Of a stretch of DNA of 64,000 nt, positions 1 through 8,101 are shown piece by piece. A model generated the notes under the pieces. That model was not told the DNA's origin. It ran no database searches and saw nothing but the letters and a program-made list of their open reading frames with translations. Source of the DNA: CAZYMF01 sp964648215 (GTDB lineage: Bacteria > Desulfobacterota > Binatia > HRBIN30 > JACQVA1); NCBI GenBank assembly GCA_964648215.1, contig CAZYMF010000003.1, positions 1 through 64,000 on the forward strand, read 5' to 3'. The position numbers and the translations under genes were made by a program. The first letter of the stretch is position 1. Each line of letters begins with the position of its first letter.

Positions 1-1
1 G

Positions 2-337
2 GCGCCGATGGTCAGCCACCTCCTGAACCTCGGCCTGATCGAGGCGGTCGCCTACCATCAGGTCGAGTGCTTCAAGGCCGGCATCGACTTCGCCCGGGTC
101 GAGGGCGTGCTGCCGGCGCCCGAGGCCAATCACGCGGTCAAGGGCGCGATCGACCAGGCGCTCAAGTGCAAGGCGGCCGGCGAGAGCAAGGTGATCCTGT
201 TCAACCTCTGCGGCCACGGCCACTTCGACATGCAGGCCTACACCGACTACTTCGCCCACAAGCTGCACGACTACGAGTACCCGGCCGACGAGGTGGCCAT
301 GGCCCTGTCCGGATTGCCGAGCGTGGCCGCGGGCTGA
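2..337 (+). CDS. TrpB2-type tryptophan synthase beta chain, C-terminal fragment
   Basis: The window opens inside this gene. The frame is open from base 2 to the TGA at 335-337, giving about 111 C-terminal residues. The stretch VSHLLNLGLIEA, then EANHAVKGAID, then the glycine/histidine segment CGHGHFDMQAY match the C-terminal end of the TrpB2 class of PLP-dependent beta-replacing enzymes. These make tryptophan from indole and serine, or act as stand-alone TrpB paralogues. The catalytic lysine and phosphate-binding loop lie upstream of the window, so activity cannot be judged. It converges on the carboxylesterase gene, with a hairpin-bearing repeat between them. The family call is good; the TrpB2 rather than TrpB1 assignment rests on this short segment. 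Confidence 0.85.
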   Translation, partial: APMVSHLLNLGLIEAVAYHQVECFKAGIDFARVEGVLPAPEANHAVKGAIDQALKCKAAGESKVILFNLCGHGHFDMQAYTDYFAHKLHDYEYPADEVAMALSGLPSVAAG

Positions 338-366
338 CGCGGCCAAGATCGAAGATGCAAGATACA

Positions 367-418
367 AGTCACAAGGTTCAAGCTCGAGCTTGCAACTTGG
401 AGCTTGAACCTTGTGACT
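367..418. repeat. Perfect 19-bp inverted repeat, possible bidirectional terminator
   Basis: Bases 367-385 and 400-418 are exact reverse complements, giving a 19-bp stem with a 14-base loop. It lies between the converging ends of the TrpB2 gene and the carboxylesterase gene. No T-run follows on either strand, so a terminator role is inferred from position only. The sequence is made of CTTG/CAAG words, unlike the coding DNA around it. Confidence 0.6.
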
Positions 419-462
419 CCGTCATCTCCGGGTTGCGACTTGGAGCTTGCAGCTTGTGACTC
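390..462. repeat. Two imperfect 30-base tandem copies, period 43
   Basis: Bases 390-419 and 433-462 match at 27 of 30 positions by direct comparison. The shared core is ACTTGGAGCTTG followed by CTTGTGACTC. The first copy contains the right arm of the 367-418 hairpin. This looks like an intergenic repeat family with diverged units, not a gene; no plausible reading frame runs through it. Confidence 0.6.
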
Positions 463-472
463 TGTTGCTTGT

Positions 473-1963
473 TCACAGCACCCCGTCCCACAGCAACCGC
501 GTGGCGCCGTAGGGATCGACGCGGACGCCGATGCGCTCGCCGAGCTCCATGACGGCGCGGTGTTCGCTGCGGTAGCGCGGCCACTCGCCGACGGCATCGC
601 AGGAGGGATCGCCGTCGCGGATGAAGGCGGTCCACGCCGCGTGCATCGCCTCGGCCAGCGCCTGCGGCCGCGGTCCGGGTCCGATGAAGATGTCGGTGCC
701 GGCGCGGTCGAGGTTGTTGAAGGCGAACGGTATCTCGAGCGCGTGCGTCGATTTCAGCCGCCCTTCGAAAGCGCGCGACTCCCAGGTGAACAGGTACTGG
801 TACGCGGTGCCGCCACACTGCGTCTGCGCCTCGGCCAGGCGCACGGCGGGAATGCGGAAGACGCGGTCGGTCATGATCGCCACCAGCAGCTCCGCCGGGG
901 AGGCCCCGGGCCACTCGATGCGATACGCCGCCAGCGCCGCGGCGGCGTCGGGAAAGGTGCGCTCGGCGATGCGCTGCAGCCGTTCCTCGTCGGTGGCGCC
1001 CATCGGGAACAGCGTCATCTCGTCGCGGTTGGTGCCGACGAGAACGCGGACGCCCTGCGACAGTCCCGCACGGACGGCATCGAGCGGGGGCTGCGGCAGC
1101 ACGTGCCCGTCGACGACCGGCTGAAAGGCCAGTCCGGCCAGGGGAACGCCACCGGCGCCGCGCGCCTGACGCTCCAACTCCATCTGCGCTGCGAGGATGC
1201 GCTCGACCGGCGCCGCCAGCAGATCGTCGATCGACGCGGCGCCCAGCGCCGCCGCGAAGCGCCGGCCGAGATCGGCCCCCTGCTCGCGGCTGAGCAGGTT
1301 GTGCGCGGCGCCGCTTTGCGGAATGGCGCCGCGAAAGAGCCCGGCGGCCGCCGGGCAGCCGAGCAGCGTCCCCACGCTCATGCCGCCGGCGGACTCGCCG
1401 GCCACGGTCACCTTCTGCGGATCGCCGCCGAAGGCGGCGATGTTGTCGCGCACCCACTCCAGCGCCGCGATCTGGTCGCAAATGCCGTTCAGTCCCGAGC
1501 TCGCATAGTCGGGGCCGCCGATCTCCTCCAGTGGCGCGAAGCCGAGGGCGCCGAGGCGATAGTTGAGGCTGACGGTGACGATGTCGCCGCGCTGCGCGAA
1601 CGACGTGCCGTTGTACCACGGGATGGCGCCTTGGCCGGTGCGAAAGCCGCCGCCGTGAATCCACACCAGCACCGGGCGGCCGGCGGCGTCGGGCGCGGGC
1701 GTACAGACGTTGAGCGTCAGACAGTCCTCGTCCCACCGCACCTGCGGGTTCGATGTCAGTCCTTCCTCGCGCGGCTGCGGCGCCGCCGGCCCGAAGCGGC
1801 GGGCGTCGCGCACCCCGGTCCAGGTGTCGTGCGGCTGCGGCGGGCGGAAGCGCCGCGGACCCGTGGGTGGTGCGGCATAGGGAATACCAGCGAAGAGAAC
1901 GACACCCTCCTTCTCCCGCCCCTGTACCTCGCCCTGCCCGGTCTTCACGATTGTGCTCGCCAT
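473..1963 (-). CDS. Type-B carboxylesterase
   Basis: This alpha/beta hydrolase of the carboxylesterase/lipase type-B family has about 496 residues and hydrolyses carboxylic esters. The oxyanion segment HGGGF lies near residue 103 and the nucleophile elbow GESAGG puts the serine at about residue 191. A later GTNRDE segment carries the acid, and THALEIPF carries the probable catalytic histidine. I chose the ATG at 1963 rather than an ATG four codons upstream because GGGAG sits seven bases before it. No signal peptide is seen, so it is probably cytoplasmic. It stands in a group of single catabolic genes on the minus strand. The substrate cannot be read from sequence. Confidence 0.9.
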   Translation of the reverse strand: MASTIVKTGQGEVQGREKEGVVLFAGIPYAAPPTGPRRFRPPQPHDTWTGVRDARRFGPAAPQPREEGLTSNPQVRWDEDCLTLNVCTPAPDAAGRPVLVWIHGGGFRTGQGAIPWYNGTSFAQRGDIVTVSLNYRLGALGFAPLEEIGGPDYASSGLNGICDQIAALEWVRDNIAAFGGDPQKVTVAGESAGGMSVGTLLGCPAAAGLFRGAIPQSGAAHNLLSREQGADLGRRFAAALGAASIDDLLAAPVERILAAQMELERQARGAGGVPLAGLAFQPVVDGHVLPQPPLDAVRAGLSQGVRVLVGTNRDEMTLFPMGATDEERLQRIAERTFPDAAAALAAYRIEWPGASPAELLVAIMTDRVFRIPAVRLAEAQTQCGGTAYQYLFTWESRAFEGRLKSTHALEIPFAFNNLDRAGTDIFIGPGPRPQALAEAMHAAWTAFIRDGDPSCDAVGEWPRYRSEHRAVMELGERIGVRVDPYGATRLLWDGVL

Positions 1964-2139
1964 ACTCACTCCCATTGTCGCCTGACGCCGTCGCCGTCGA
2001 TCGCCAGGGTGGCGCGCGGGAGCTGGCCGTGGGTACGCATCGGCTCCCCGCTAGCAGAGGAGCCGAGAAAATATCAACCGATTCCCCGTCGAAGCTCAGG
2101 CGGGAGGCAGCCGCGACCGCAACAGCGCCGGCCGGTGAG

Positions 2140-2871
2140 CTACCACGGCTCGACCCACGGCCGCAGGTCGATCTCGTGCGTCCACGCGCTGCGGGGCTGC
2201 TCGAACAGTCGCCAGTAGTTCTCGGCGATGGCGTCGGGATCGAGCAGGCCGTCCTCGCCGCGCTGCGCCTTGAGCTGGGGGAGAAAGGTGTTGATGCGGT
2301 CGCCGTCGATGGCGCCGTCGACGACGACGTGGGCGACGTGGATGCCCTGCGGGCCGAACTCGCGCGCGGCCGACTGCGCCAGCGCGCGCAGCGCCGCCTT
2401 GGCCGAGGCGAAGCCGCCGAAGTTCGCCCGGCCCCGCAGCGAGGCGGATGCTCCGGTGAGGATCAGAACGCCGCGCCGGCGCGGCAGCATCGCCTCGATA
2501 GCCGCCTTGGCGAAGAAGAACCCGGCCAGGGCGTTGACGCGCCACATGCTCTCGAGGAAGGCGGCGTCCATGTCGAGGAACGATTTCGGCCAGTTGCCGC
2601 CGGCGTTGAAGACGGCGGCCTCGACCGGCGCGTCCGGCACGTCGGCCTGGGTCACGACGCTGCGGACGACCGCCTCGTCGGTGACGTCGCCGATCACGGC
2701 CTGCGCCGCCGCCCCGATCTCGCGTAGCTCGTCGAGCGACGCGTTCACCTTCTCCGCCGACCGGCCCATGATCGTCACCCGGAAACCTTCGTGAGCAAAG
2801 CGCCGCGCGATCGCGGCACCGAGGCCCCGCGGCGGCCCGACTCCGACGACGACCACTGATCGTTCCGACAT
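2140..2871 (-). CDS. SDR-family protein with Phe in place of the catalytic Tyr
   Basis: This Rossmann-fold short-chain dehydrogenase/reductase-like protein has 243 residues. The N-terminal nucleotide site reads GPPRGLG and an NAGG segment follows. At the YxxxK catalytic motif the sequence is FASAK, so the proton-donating tyrosine is phenylalanine (codon TTC, one base from TAC) while the lysine is kept. The C-terminus ends DLRPWVEPW. The ATG at 2871 has GGAGG six bases upstream; a GTG three bases earlier would leave too little spacing. It could be a dehydrogenase with altered chemistry, an enoyl reductase-like enzyme or a binding protein. The product name is therefore kept general. Confidence 0.85.
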   Translation of the reverse strand: MSERSVVVVGVGPPRGLGAAIARRFAHEGFRVTIMGRSAEKVNASLDELREIGAAAQAVIGDVTDEAVVRSVVTQADVPDAPVEAAVFNAGGNWPKSFLDMDAAFLESMWRVNALAGFFFAKAAIEAMLPRRRGVLILTGASASLRGRANFGGFASAKAALRALAQSAAREFGPQGIHVAHVVVDGAIDGDRINTFLPQLKAQRGEDGLLDPDAIAENYWRLFEQPRSAWTHEIDLRPWVEPW

Positions 2872-2956
2872 CACCGACCTCCTGGCAACGACGTCGACTC
2901 TACCCCCCTGCTCGCCTCAGGCAACCCGGGTCCGGGTGGAGGCCGTCCGGCGCCGT

Positions 2957-4957
2957 TCAAGGCGTCACGATGGCGAAATTTCCGTCGGGATCGTCGAGCA
3001 GGCGAAAGAAGGAGATGAGCTTCAGCCGGCTGCCGTCGACGCTGATGTCGTCGGAGAAGACCAGATCCTTGAGCGAGGCCTGCCTGGTGACCAGCTTGAG
3101 CCAGAAGTCCCGCGTCAGAGTGACGGTGGCGTCGGCGTGCGGGTCGGCCGCCTCCTCCTTGTGGTGCAGGACGGCGTTCTCGAGCCGCGCCACGATGGTC
3201 TTGCCGACGTCCTTGAAGACGAAGTTGAAGGTCATCTGCTTGCCGTCGGCCCTCGGCCCGTCCAGCCGCGTCGCCATGGCGCTGAAGAACATGTCGAGCG
3301 GGATGTTCTTCATGATGTCGCCGGCGGCGGCGAGCAGGTCGCGGTGCGGCACGCCGTGGCGCAGCTCCTGCGCCCCGGTCAGGTAGACGTCGCGCCACGG
3401 GCCGGCCTCGGCGCGATAGCCGAGCTGGTCGTAGGTACGCGCCAGCAGCGCCTTGGCCTTGTCGTTGCCGGGCGCGGCGAAGACCAGGTGATCGAGCAGG
3501 GTCGCCGCCCAGCGGTAGTCACCCTTGTCGTAGGCGGCCTGCGCCTTGGTGAGGACGGCGTCGGCGCCGCCCATGGCTTCGACGTAGCGCTTGCCGGCCT
3601 CTTCCGGCGGCAGCGGATCGAGGTGAGCGGGATCGCCGTCGAACCAGCCGAAGTAGTACTGGTAGACCGCCTTGGCGTTGTGCTTGGTGGTGCCGTAGTA
3701 GCCGCGCTCGGGAAAGGAATGGCGCAGGCTGGCGGGCAGGACCATCGCCTCGGCGATCTCGTTCGGCGTCATCCCCTGCGAGGCCAGTCGTAGGGTCTGG
3801 TCGTGGATGTACGCGTACACGTCGCGCTGCTTCTTCAGGTAGTCGACGACCTTGTCGGCGCCGAAGACCGGCCAGTGGTGGCTGTTGAAGACGACCTCGG
3901 CCTTGCCGCCGAAGAGGTCGATCGCCTGGTCGATGTACGAGCTCCACAGCAGGGCGTCGCGCACCTTGGCGCCGCGCAGGGTATAGAGGTTGTGCATGTT
4001 CTGCGACACGATCTCGGCGCCGCAGAAGGCCTTGAGCTGGGGGAGGTAGAAGGTGAGCTCGGTCGGCGCCTCGGAGTGGGGAACGTACTGGAAGACGAAC
4101 TTGACGCCGTCGATCTCCATCTCCTGTCCGGTGTGGTCGACGATGTCGGTTGGCGACAGGATGGAGATGCTGCCGAGCGCCGGCCCCTTGCCGAGACCGG
4201 AGTCGACGTGGCCCCGCTCCGTCCGGCCGAGGGAGCTGCCGAACATGTAGACGGCACGCCGTCCCATGACGGTGCCGGCCATGACGTTCTCGCTCACCGC
4301 CTCGTGCATGAAGTTCTTCGGCGCGATCAGGCGGACCTTGCCGGACTGCACGGCCTCCGCGCTGGTCACGCCCTTGATGCCGCCGAAATGGTCGATGTGG
4401 CTGTGGGTGAGGATGACGGCGACCAACGGGCGTTCGCCCAGGTTACGATTGACGAGCGCCAGAGCTTTCTTCGCCGTTTCCACCGAGGTCAGCGGATCGA
4501 CCAGGATGCGGCCGGTGTCGCCCTCGATGATGCTCATGTTCGACAGGTCGTAGCCGCGGACCTGGTAGACGCGGTCGGTCACCTTGAACAGGCCGTTGAT
4601 GTTGTTGAGCTTCGCCTGCCGCCAGAGGCTGGGGTTCACGCTCGGCGGCGCGTCGCCCCTGATGAAGTCGTACGCAGGCCGATCCCAGATCTTCTTTCCG
4701 GCGTCGTTCGTCGTCACCAGCGGCTCGTCGGTGGCGATGAAGCCGCGCCGCGCGTCCTCGAACTCGGCCTGGTCGCCCAGCGGCAGCTCCGCGGCCACCG
4801 CCGCGTTGGCCTTCGCCGTGGTCTCGGTGGCCGCCACGTGCCCGTCGGCATCGGCGCCCGGGCCGAAGTCCTTGCTCGTCATGCCCTGCCGCTTCTCGCA
4901 GGCCGACAGCGCCAGCACGGCGAGCGGCACGCTCAGCCAGGCCAATGATTTCCGCAT
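2957..4957 (-). CDS. Lipoprotein alkylsulfatase, metallo-beta-lactamase fold (SdsA1/BDS1-like)
   Basis: This 666-residue protein has the layout of linear alkylsulfatases. A lipoprotein signal has its lipobox ending in Cys20 (LSAC). The MBL domain carries THSHIDH at about 185-190. A helical dimerisation region follows, and a C-terminal SCP2-like domain begins near residue 540. Family members hydrolyse alkyl sulfate esters such as dodecyl sulfate to alcohol and sulfate using two zinc ions; they are often secreted or periplasmic. A later NSHHWPVFG segment supplies further metal-site histidines. The ATG at 4957 follows GGAG by seven bases. The lipid anchor implies attachment to an envelope membrane facing the periplasm or outside. 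Substrate range is inferred from family only. Confidence 0.93.
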   Translation of the reverse strand: MRKSLAWLSVPLAVLALSACEKRQGMTSKDFGPGADADGHVAATETTAKANAAVAAELPLGDQAEFEDARRGFIATDEPLVTTNDAGKKIWDRPAYDFIRGDAPPSVNPSLWRQAKLNNINGLFKVTDRVYQVRGYDLSNMSIIEGDTGRILVDPLTSVETAKKALALVNRNLGERPLVAVILTHSHIDHFGGIKGVTSAEAVQSGKVRLIAPKNFMHEAVSENVMAGTVMGRRAVYMFGSSLGRTERGHVDSGLGKGPALGSISILSPTDIVDHTGQEMEIDGVKFVFQYVPHSEAPTELTFYLPQLKAFCGAEIVSQNMHNLYTLRGAKVRDALLWSSYIDQAIDLFGGKAEVVFNSHHWPVFGADKVVDYLKKQRDVYAYIHDQTLRLASQGMTPNEIAEAMVLPASLRHSFPERGYYGTTKHNAKAVYQYYFGWFDGDPAHLDPLPPEEAGKRYVEAMGGADAVLTKAQAAYDKGDYRWAATLLDHLVFAAPGNDKAKALLARTYDQLGYRAEAGPWRDVYLTGAQELRHGVPHRDLLAAAGDIMKNIPLDMFFSAMATRLDGPRADGKQMTFNFVFKDVGKTIVARLENAVLHHKEEAADPHADATVTLTRDFWLKLVTRQASLKDLVFSDDISVDGSRLKLISFFRLLDDPDGNFAIVTP

Positions 4958-5033
4958 CACGGGTCTCCCTTCGTTCGGAGGTCGGTCGTTGGTAGCAGCG
5001 TTGGCGCCGTTTTCGAAGCCCGCGCGGCGACGC

Positions 5034-6053
5034 TCAGTCCGGCGCCGCGGCGTAGGCCCGCGGCGAGCGGCCCGTCCAGCGCTTGAACGCGCGCGAGAAG
5101 GTGCTGGTGTCGGCGAAGCCGAGGACGAAGGCGATCTCGGTGACGTTCAGGCGGCCTTCGCGGACGTAGCTGCGCGCGAGATCGGCGCGGGCATCGTTCA
5201 ACAGCGCCTTGTACGAGACCCCTTCGGCCGCGAGGTGGCGCTGCATGTTGCGCGGACTCATGCCGAGCTGGCGGGCCACGGCCGTCTTCGACGGCGGCCC
5301 GTCCGGCAGGGCGTTGACCAGAGCCGCGAGCACCCGGCTCGAGACGCTGGCGCTCTCCAGGCGGGCGAGGTAATCGACGACGACCTGCTCGTTGCTCCGC
5401 GCCAGCTCGGCATTCGCCGACGGCAGCGGCGCGTCGAGATCGGCGCGCCTGAGCTCGAGAACGTTCTGCGGCTGGGAGAACGCCACCGGCGCGCGAAACA
5501 GCTGCTGGAACGGCTCGGAGGGCGAAGGCTCCGGCCGCCGGAGGAGAACGGCGACCGGGTTGAAGAGGCGGCGGCCGCAGAGCAGACGCCCGAACCGCAC
5601 GCACATCGACGTGAACGCGTCGATGGCCTCGTCGGGCACGCCCGGGGGTTTGGAGACGTCGATCACCAGGCGCGTGCGATCGCCGTCGTCCTCGAGACGG
5701 AGCTCGACGATGTCACCGATCAGCCGCCGGTAGCGGATCAGACGCTCGAAGGCCTCGCGCAGCGTGGCGCTGGCCAGCAGCGCGTAGCCGAGCGCGTGGA
5801 AGGTCGTCTGCGTCGCAAAGCGCGACGCCTCGAGGCCGAAGCACGGGTTGCCCGTCGCTTCGACCGCCAGCTGCCACAGCCGAGAGTGGGCCGCGCGCGG
5901 CACCCGGGCCCCCGGCGCTCCGGCCAGATCCGGATCGATGCCCGCCTCGCGGGCGACGCGCCGCCCGTCGATGCCCTGCGCCTCGAGCGCGCGGACGATC
6001 ATCCCGCTCAAACTGCCCATCGTCGAAAGGGCTCTTGCGCCGTGTGCCGTCAT
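5034..6053 (-). CDS. AraC-family transcriptional regulator
   Basis: This roughly 339-residue regulator has an N-terminal arabinose-binding-protein-like AraC ligand domain and a C-terminal double helix-turn-helix. The C-terminal part includes KTAVARQLGMSPRNMQRHL and ends GFADTSTFSRAFKRWTGRSP, the AraC signature. The start is uncertain: the ATG at 6053 is used, and an ATG at 6020 is an alternative; neither has a strong ribosome site. Longer readings would run into the divergent dioxygenase gene. It is transcribed away from the extradiol dioxygenase-like gene at 6160 and shares a 106-base intergenic region with it, so local control of that gene is likely. The effector is unknown. Confidence 0.9.
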   Translation of the reverse strand: MTAHGARALSTMGSLSGMIVRALEAQGIDGRRVAREAGIDPDLAGAPGARVPRAAHSRLWQLAVEATGNPCFGLEASRFATQTTFHALGYALLASATLREAFERLIRYRRLIGDIVELRLEDDGDRTRLVIDVSKPPGVPDEAIDAFTSMCVRFGRLLCGRRLFNPVAVLLRRPEPSPSEPFQQLFRAPVAFSQPQNVLELRRADLDAPLPSANAELARSNEQVVVDYLARLESASVSSRVLAALVNALPDGPPSKTAVARQLGMSPRNMQRHLAAEGVSYKALLNDARADLARSYVREGRLNVTEIAFVLGFADTSTFSRAFKRWTGRSPRAYAAAPD

Positions 6054-6118
6054 CCACTTTGTCTCGTACGGCCAAGAAAATATCCCCGCCCGGCAAAGCA
6101 AGGCAACGGCGACCTTCG

Positions 6119-6124
6119 TATAAT
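6119..6124 (+). promoter_or_regulatory. Consensus -10 box upstream of the dioxygenase-like gene
   Basis: TATAAT is perfect and lies 36 bases before the start codon at 6160. The -35 region at 16-18 bp spacing has no TTG match. A perfect -10 with a poor -35 is typical of activator-dependent promoters, and an AraC-type regulator is divergently encoded 66 bases away. That regulation is inference. Confidence 0.45.
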
Positions 6125-6159
6125 CCGGGCCATCGACACGGCGATCCGGGAGGAATGAC

Positions 6160-7092
6160 ATGACGACGCCTTTCATCAAGGTCCGCGACGTGGCCTTCCC
6201 ACGCTTCCGCGCTCCGGACCTGGACCGGATGGAGAGCTTCCTGCTCGACTTCGGCCTGCACCGCAGCGCGCGCACCGCCGACGCCCTCTACATGCGCGGC
6301 ACCGATCCCGACCACCACGTTCACGTCACCCACCGGGGCGAGCCGGCGTTCCTGGGCCTCGCCTTCCAGGCCGCCTCCCGCGCGGACCTCGACACTCTGG
6401 CGCAGGCCACCGGCCGGCCGGTGCAGACCCTGGAGGAACCCGGCGGCGGCGCGGTCGTCCGCCTCGCCGACCCCGACGGCCGCCGGATCGACGTCGTGTG
6501 CGGCATCGCCGAGCTCGACCCCCTGCCCTTGCGCCCGCGCATGCCGCTGAACACCGGCGCCGCGCGCGTCCGTTTCAACGACCTGCAACGGGTCCAGCCC
6601 GGCCCCTCACAGCCCAAGCGCTGCGGCCACGCGGCCCTCAAGACGACCGACCTGGCGGCGTTGTCGAGCTGGTACCACGAGCACCTCGGCCTGATCGCTT
6701 CCGACGACATCTATCTCGAGAGCCCGGAGAAGCCGATCGGCCGCTTCATGCGCTGCGACCGCCGCGAGGTGCCCGTCGATCACCACACGCTGCTGCTGCT
6801 CGAGACCCCGGAGGCCAGGCTCGGCCACGTCTCCTGGGAGGTCGCCGACTTCGACGACCTGATGGCCGGCCACGACCATCTCGCGGCCAACGGCCACCGT
6901 CACTACTGGGGCATCGGCCGCCACGTCCTCGGCGGCCAGATTTTCGACTACTGGAAAGACCCGATCGGTTTCACCGTCGAGCACTGGACCGACAGCGATC
7001 TGCTCGCCGCCGACGTGCCCTCCCAGTCGCACCACATCCTGAACGCCCTGAGCCAGTGGGGCCCGCCACCGCCGCCGGATCTGGACTTCTAG
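6160..7092 (+). CDS. Two-domain vicinal-oxygen-chelate protein, extradiol catechol dioxygenase-like
   Basis: This 310-residue protein has the two-domain layout of type I extradiol dioxygenases, which open catechol rings next to the hydroxyls using Fe(II) and oxygen. In the C-terminal domain the three expected metal ligands are visible: His157 (GHAALKT), His223 (GHVSWEV) and Glu274 (TVEHW). The N-terminal domain begins near residue 9 and lacks an obvious ligand set, as usual. GGGAGG lies six bases before the ATG. An SDR and an FAD monooxygenase follow on the same strand, a set that fits ring hydroxylation and cleavage, though the intergenic repeat after this gene argues against one simple transcript. 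Its TAG stop lies inside that repeat. Confidence 0.85.
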   Translation: MTTPFIKVRDVAFPRFRAPDLDRMESFLLDFGLHRSARTADALYMRGTDPDHHVHVTHRGEPAFLGLAFQAASRADLDTLAQATGRPVQTLEEPGGGAVVRLADPDGRRIDVVCGIAELDPLPLRPRMPLNTGAARVRFNDLQRVQPGPSQPKRCGHAALKTTDLAALSSWYHEHLGLIASDDIYLESPEKPIGRFMRCDRREVPVDHHTLLLLETPEARLGHVSWEVADFDDLMAGHDHLAANGHRHYWGIGRHVLGGQIFDYWKDPIGFTVEHWTDSDLLAADVPSQSHHILNALSQWGPPPPPDLDF

Positions 7093-7210
7093 GGGGGCGG
7101 CGGCCCCCCGCGAGAATGGGGGCTTCGCCCCACGCTCCCGTTGGTCGCTCCCCTCGGTGACCCGTCGAGATGACTCAACCCAAGCAAGCGCCAGACTTCA
7201 AGATCCCTAG
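7089..7210 (+). repeat. Dispersed intergenic repeat, copy A
   Basis: This roughly 120-base element starts CTAGGGGG, ends near CCAGACTTCAAGATCCCT and matches 22435-22554 along its whole length. Shared blocks include CTTCGCCCCACGCTCCCGT, GGTCGCTCCCCTCGGTGAC and CAAGCAAG. It can fold as GGGG-CTTCG-CCCC. The TAG within its first four bases is the stop codon of the upstream dioxygenase-like gene. Bases 7211-7284 continue with low-complexity TCGACTCTCGACTGTCAAC-type sequence up to the next gene. Confidence 0.8.
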
Positions 7211-7284
7211 CGGGGAGCAAAGCGAACCTCGATCTGTCGACTCTCGACTGTCAACTCTCAACTTGCCTCGAAGAGGACAGCATC

Positions 7285-8064
7285 ATGGACCTGGGAATTC
7301 GTGACCGAACCGCAATCGTCTGCGCCTCGAGCCGGGGCCTGGGCAAGGCCTGCGCCACGTCCCTGGCGCGCGAAGGCGTGCACGTCACCATGAACGCGCG
7401 GGGGGGCGAAGCTCTGGAGGCGACCGCCGCCGAGATCCGCGCGGCAACGGGGGTGCGCGTGACCACGGTCCCGGGCGACATCGGCCGGCCCGAGACCCGG
7501 GCGGCTCTTCTCGATGCTTGCCCCGCACCCGACATCCTGATCAACAACAACGGCGGCCCGCCGCCGGGTCGGTTCCAGAACTGGGACCGGGATGCCTGGA
7601 CCGCCGCCTTCGACGCCAACATGCTGTCACCGATCGAGATGATTCGCGCCGTCGTCGACGGCATGGTCGAGCGGCGCTTCGGCCGCATCGTCAACATCAC
7701 CTCGGCGATGGTGAAGGCGCCGCAGGCGCCGATGGGCCTCTCCGCCGGCGTCCGCGCCGGCCTGACCTCGGCCTGCAAGGCGCTCTCGCTGCAGGTCGCC
7801 TGGGCCAACGTCACCGTCAACAACCTGCTGCCCGAGCGCATCGACACCGACCGCCAGGCGCAGATGGCGCAGCTCGCGGCGGGACTCAACGGGATCTCGG
7901 TCGAGGAGGCCTACGAGCGGATTCGCGAACGCATCCCGGCGGCGCGGCTGGGACGCCCGGAGGAGATCGGCGACGCCTGCGCCTTCCTGTGCGGCCACGG
8001 CGCCGGCTTCATCACCGGGCAGAACCTGCAGGTCGACGGCGGCGCCTATCCGGGGCTTCTCTGA
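7285..8064 (+). CDS. Atypical SDR-family oxidoreductase lacking the Tyr-Lys pair
   Basis: This 259-residue protein resembles FabG-like SDRs. It keeps a nucleotide-binding segment (SSRGLGKA), an NNNGGP segment and a C-terminal GQNLQVDGG typical of the family. After the catalytic-region serine (NITSAM) the expected YxxxK reads SAGVR, so both Tyr and Lys are replaced. A recognised subgroup of 3-oxoacyl-reductase-like SDRs has a similar LS.G.RAGL segment here, so the change is probably a family trait and not decay. GAGGAC precedes the ATG. It is followed 37 bases later by the FAD monooxygenase and is probably cotranscribed with it. Confidence 0.87.
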   Translation: MDLGIRDRTAIVCASSRGLGKACATSLAREGVHVTMNARGGEALEATAAEIRAATGVRVTTVPGDIGRPETRAALLDACPAPDILINNNGGPPPGRFQNWDRDAWTAAFDANMLSPIEMIRAVVDGMVERRFGRIVNITSAMVKAPQAPMGLSAGVRAGLTSACKALSLQVAWANVTVNNLLPERIDTDRQAQMAQLAAGLNGISVEEAYERIRERIPAARLGRPEEIGDACAFLCGHGAGFITGQNLQVDGGAYPGLL

Positions 8065-8101
8065 CCCTTCGCCGCAACGGAGATCGAAAGGGCCCTTTTT
8101 G

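Noticed and set aside
2064..2075. AGAAAATATC shared by the carboxylesterase and araC upstream regions
   Set aside because: A ten-base match near two minus-strand genes could be a -10 region, but no matching -35 was found at either site, so I do not call promoters.
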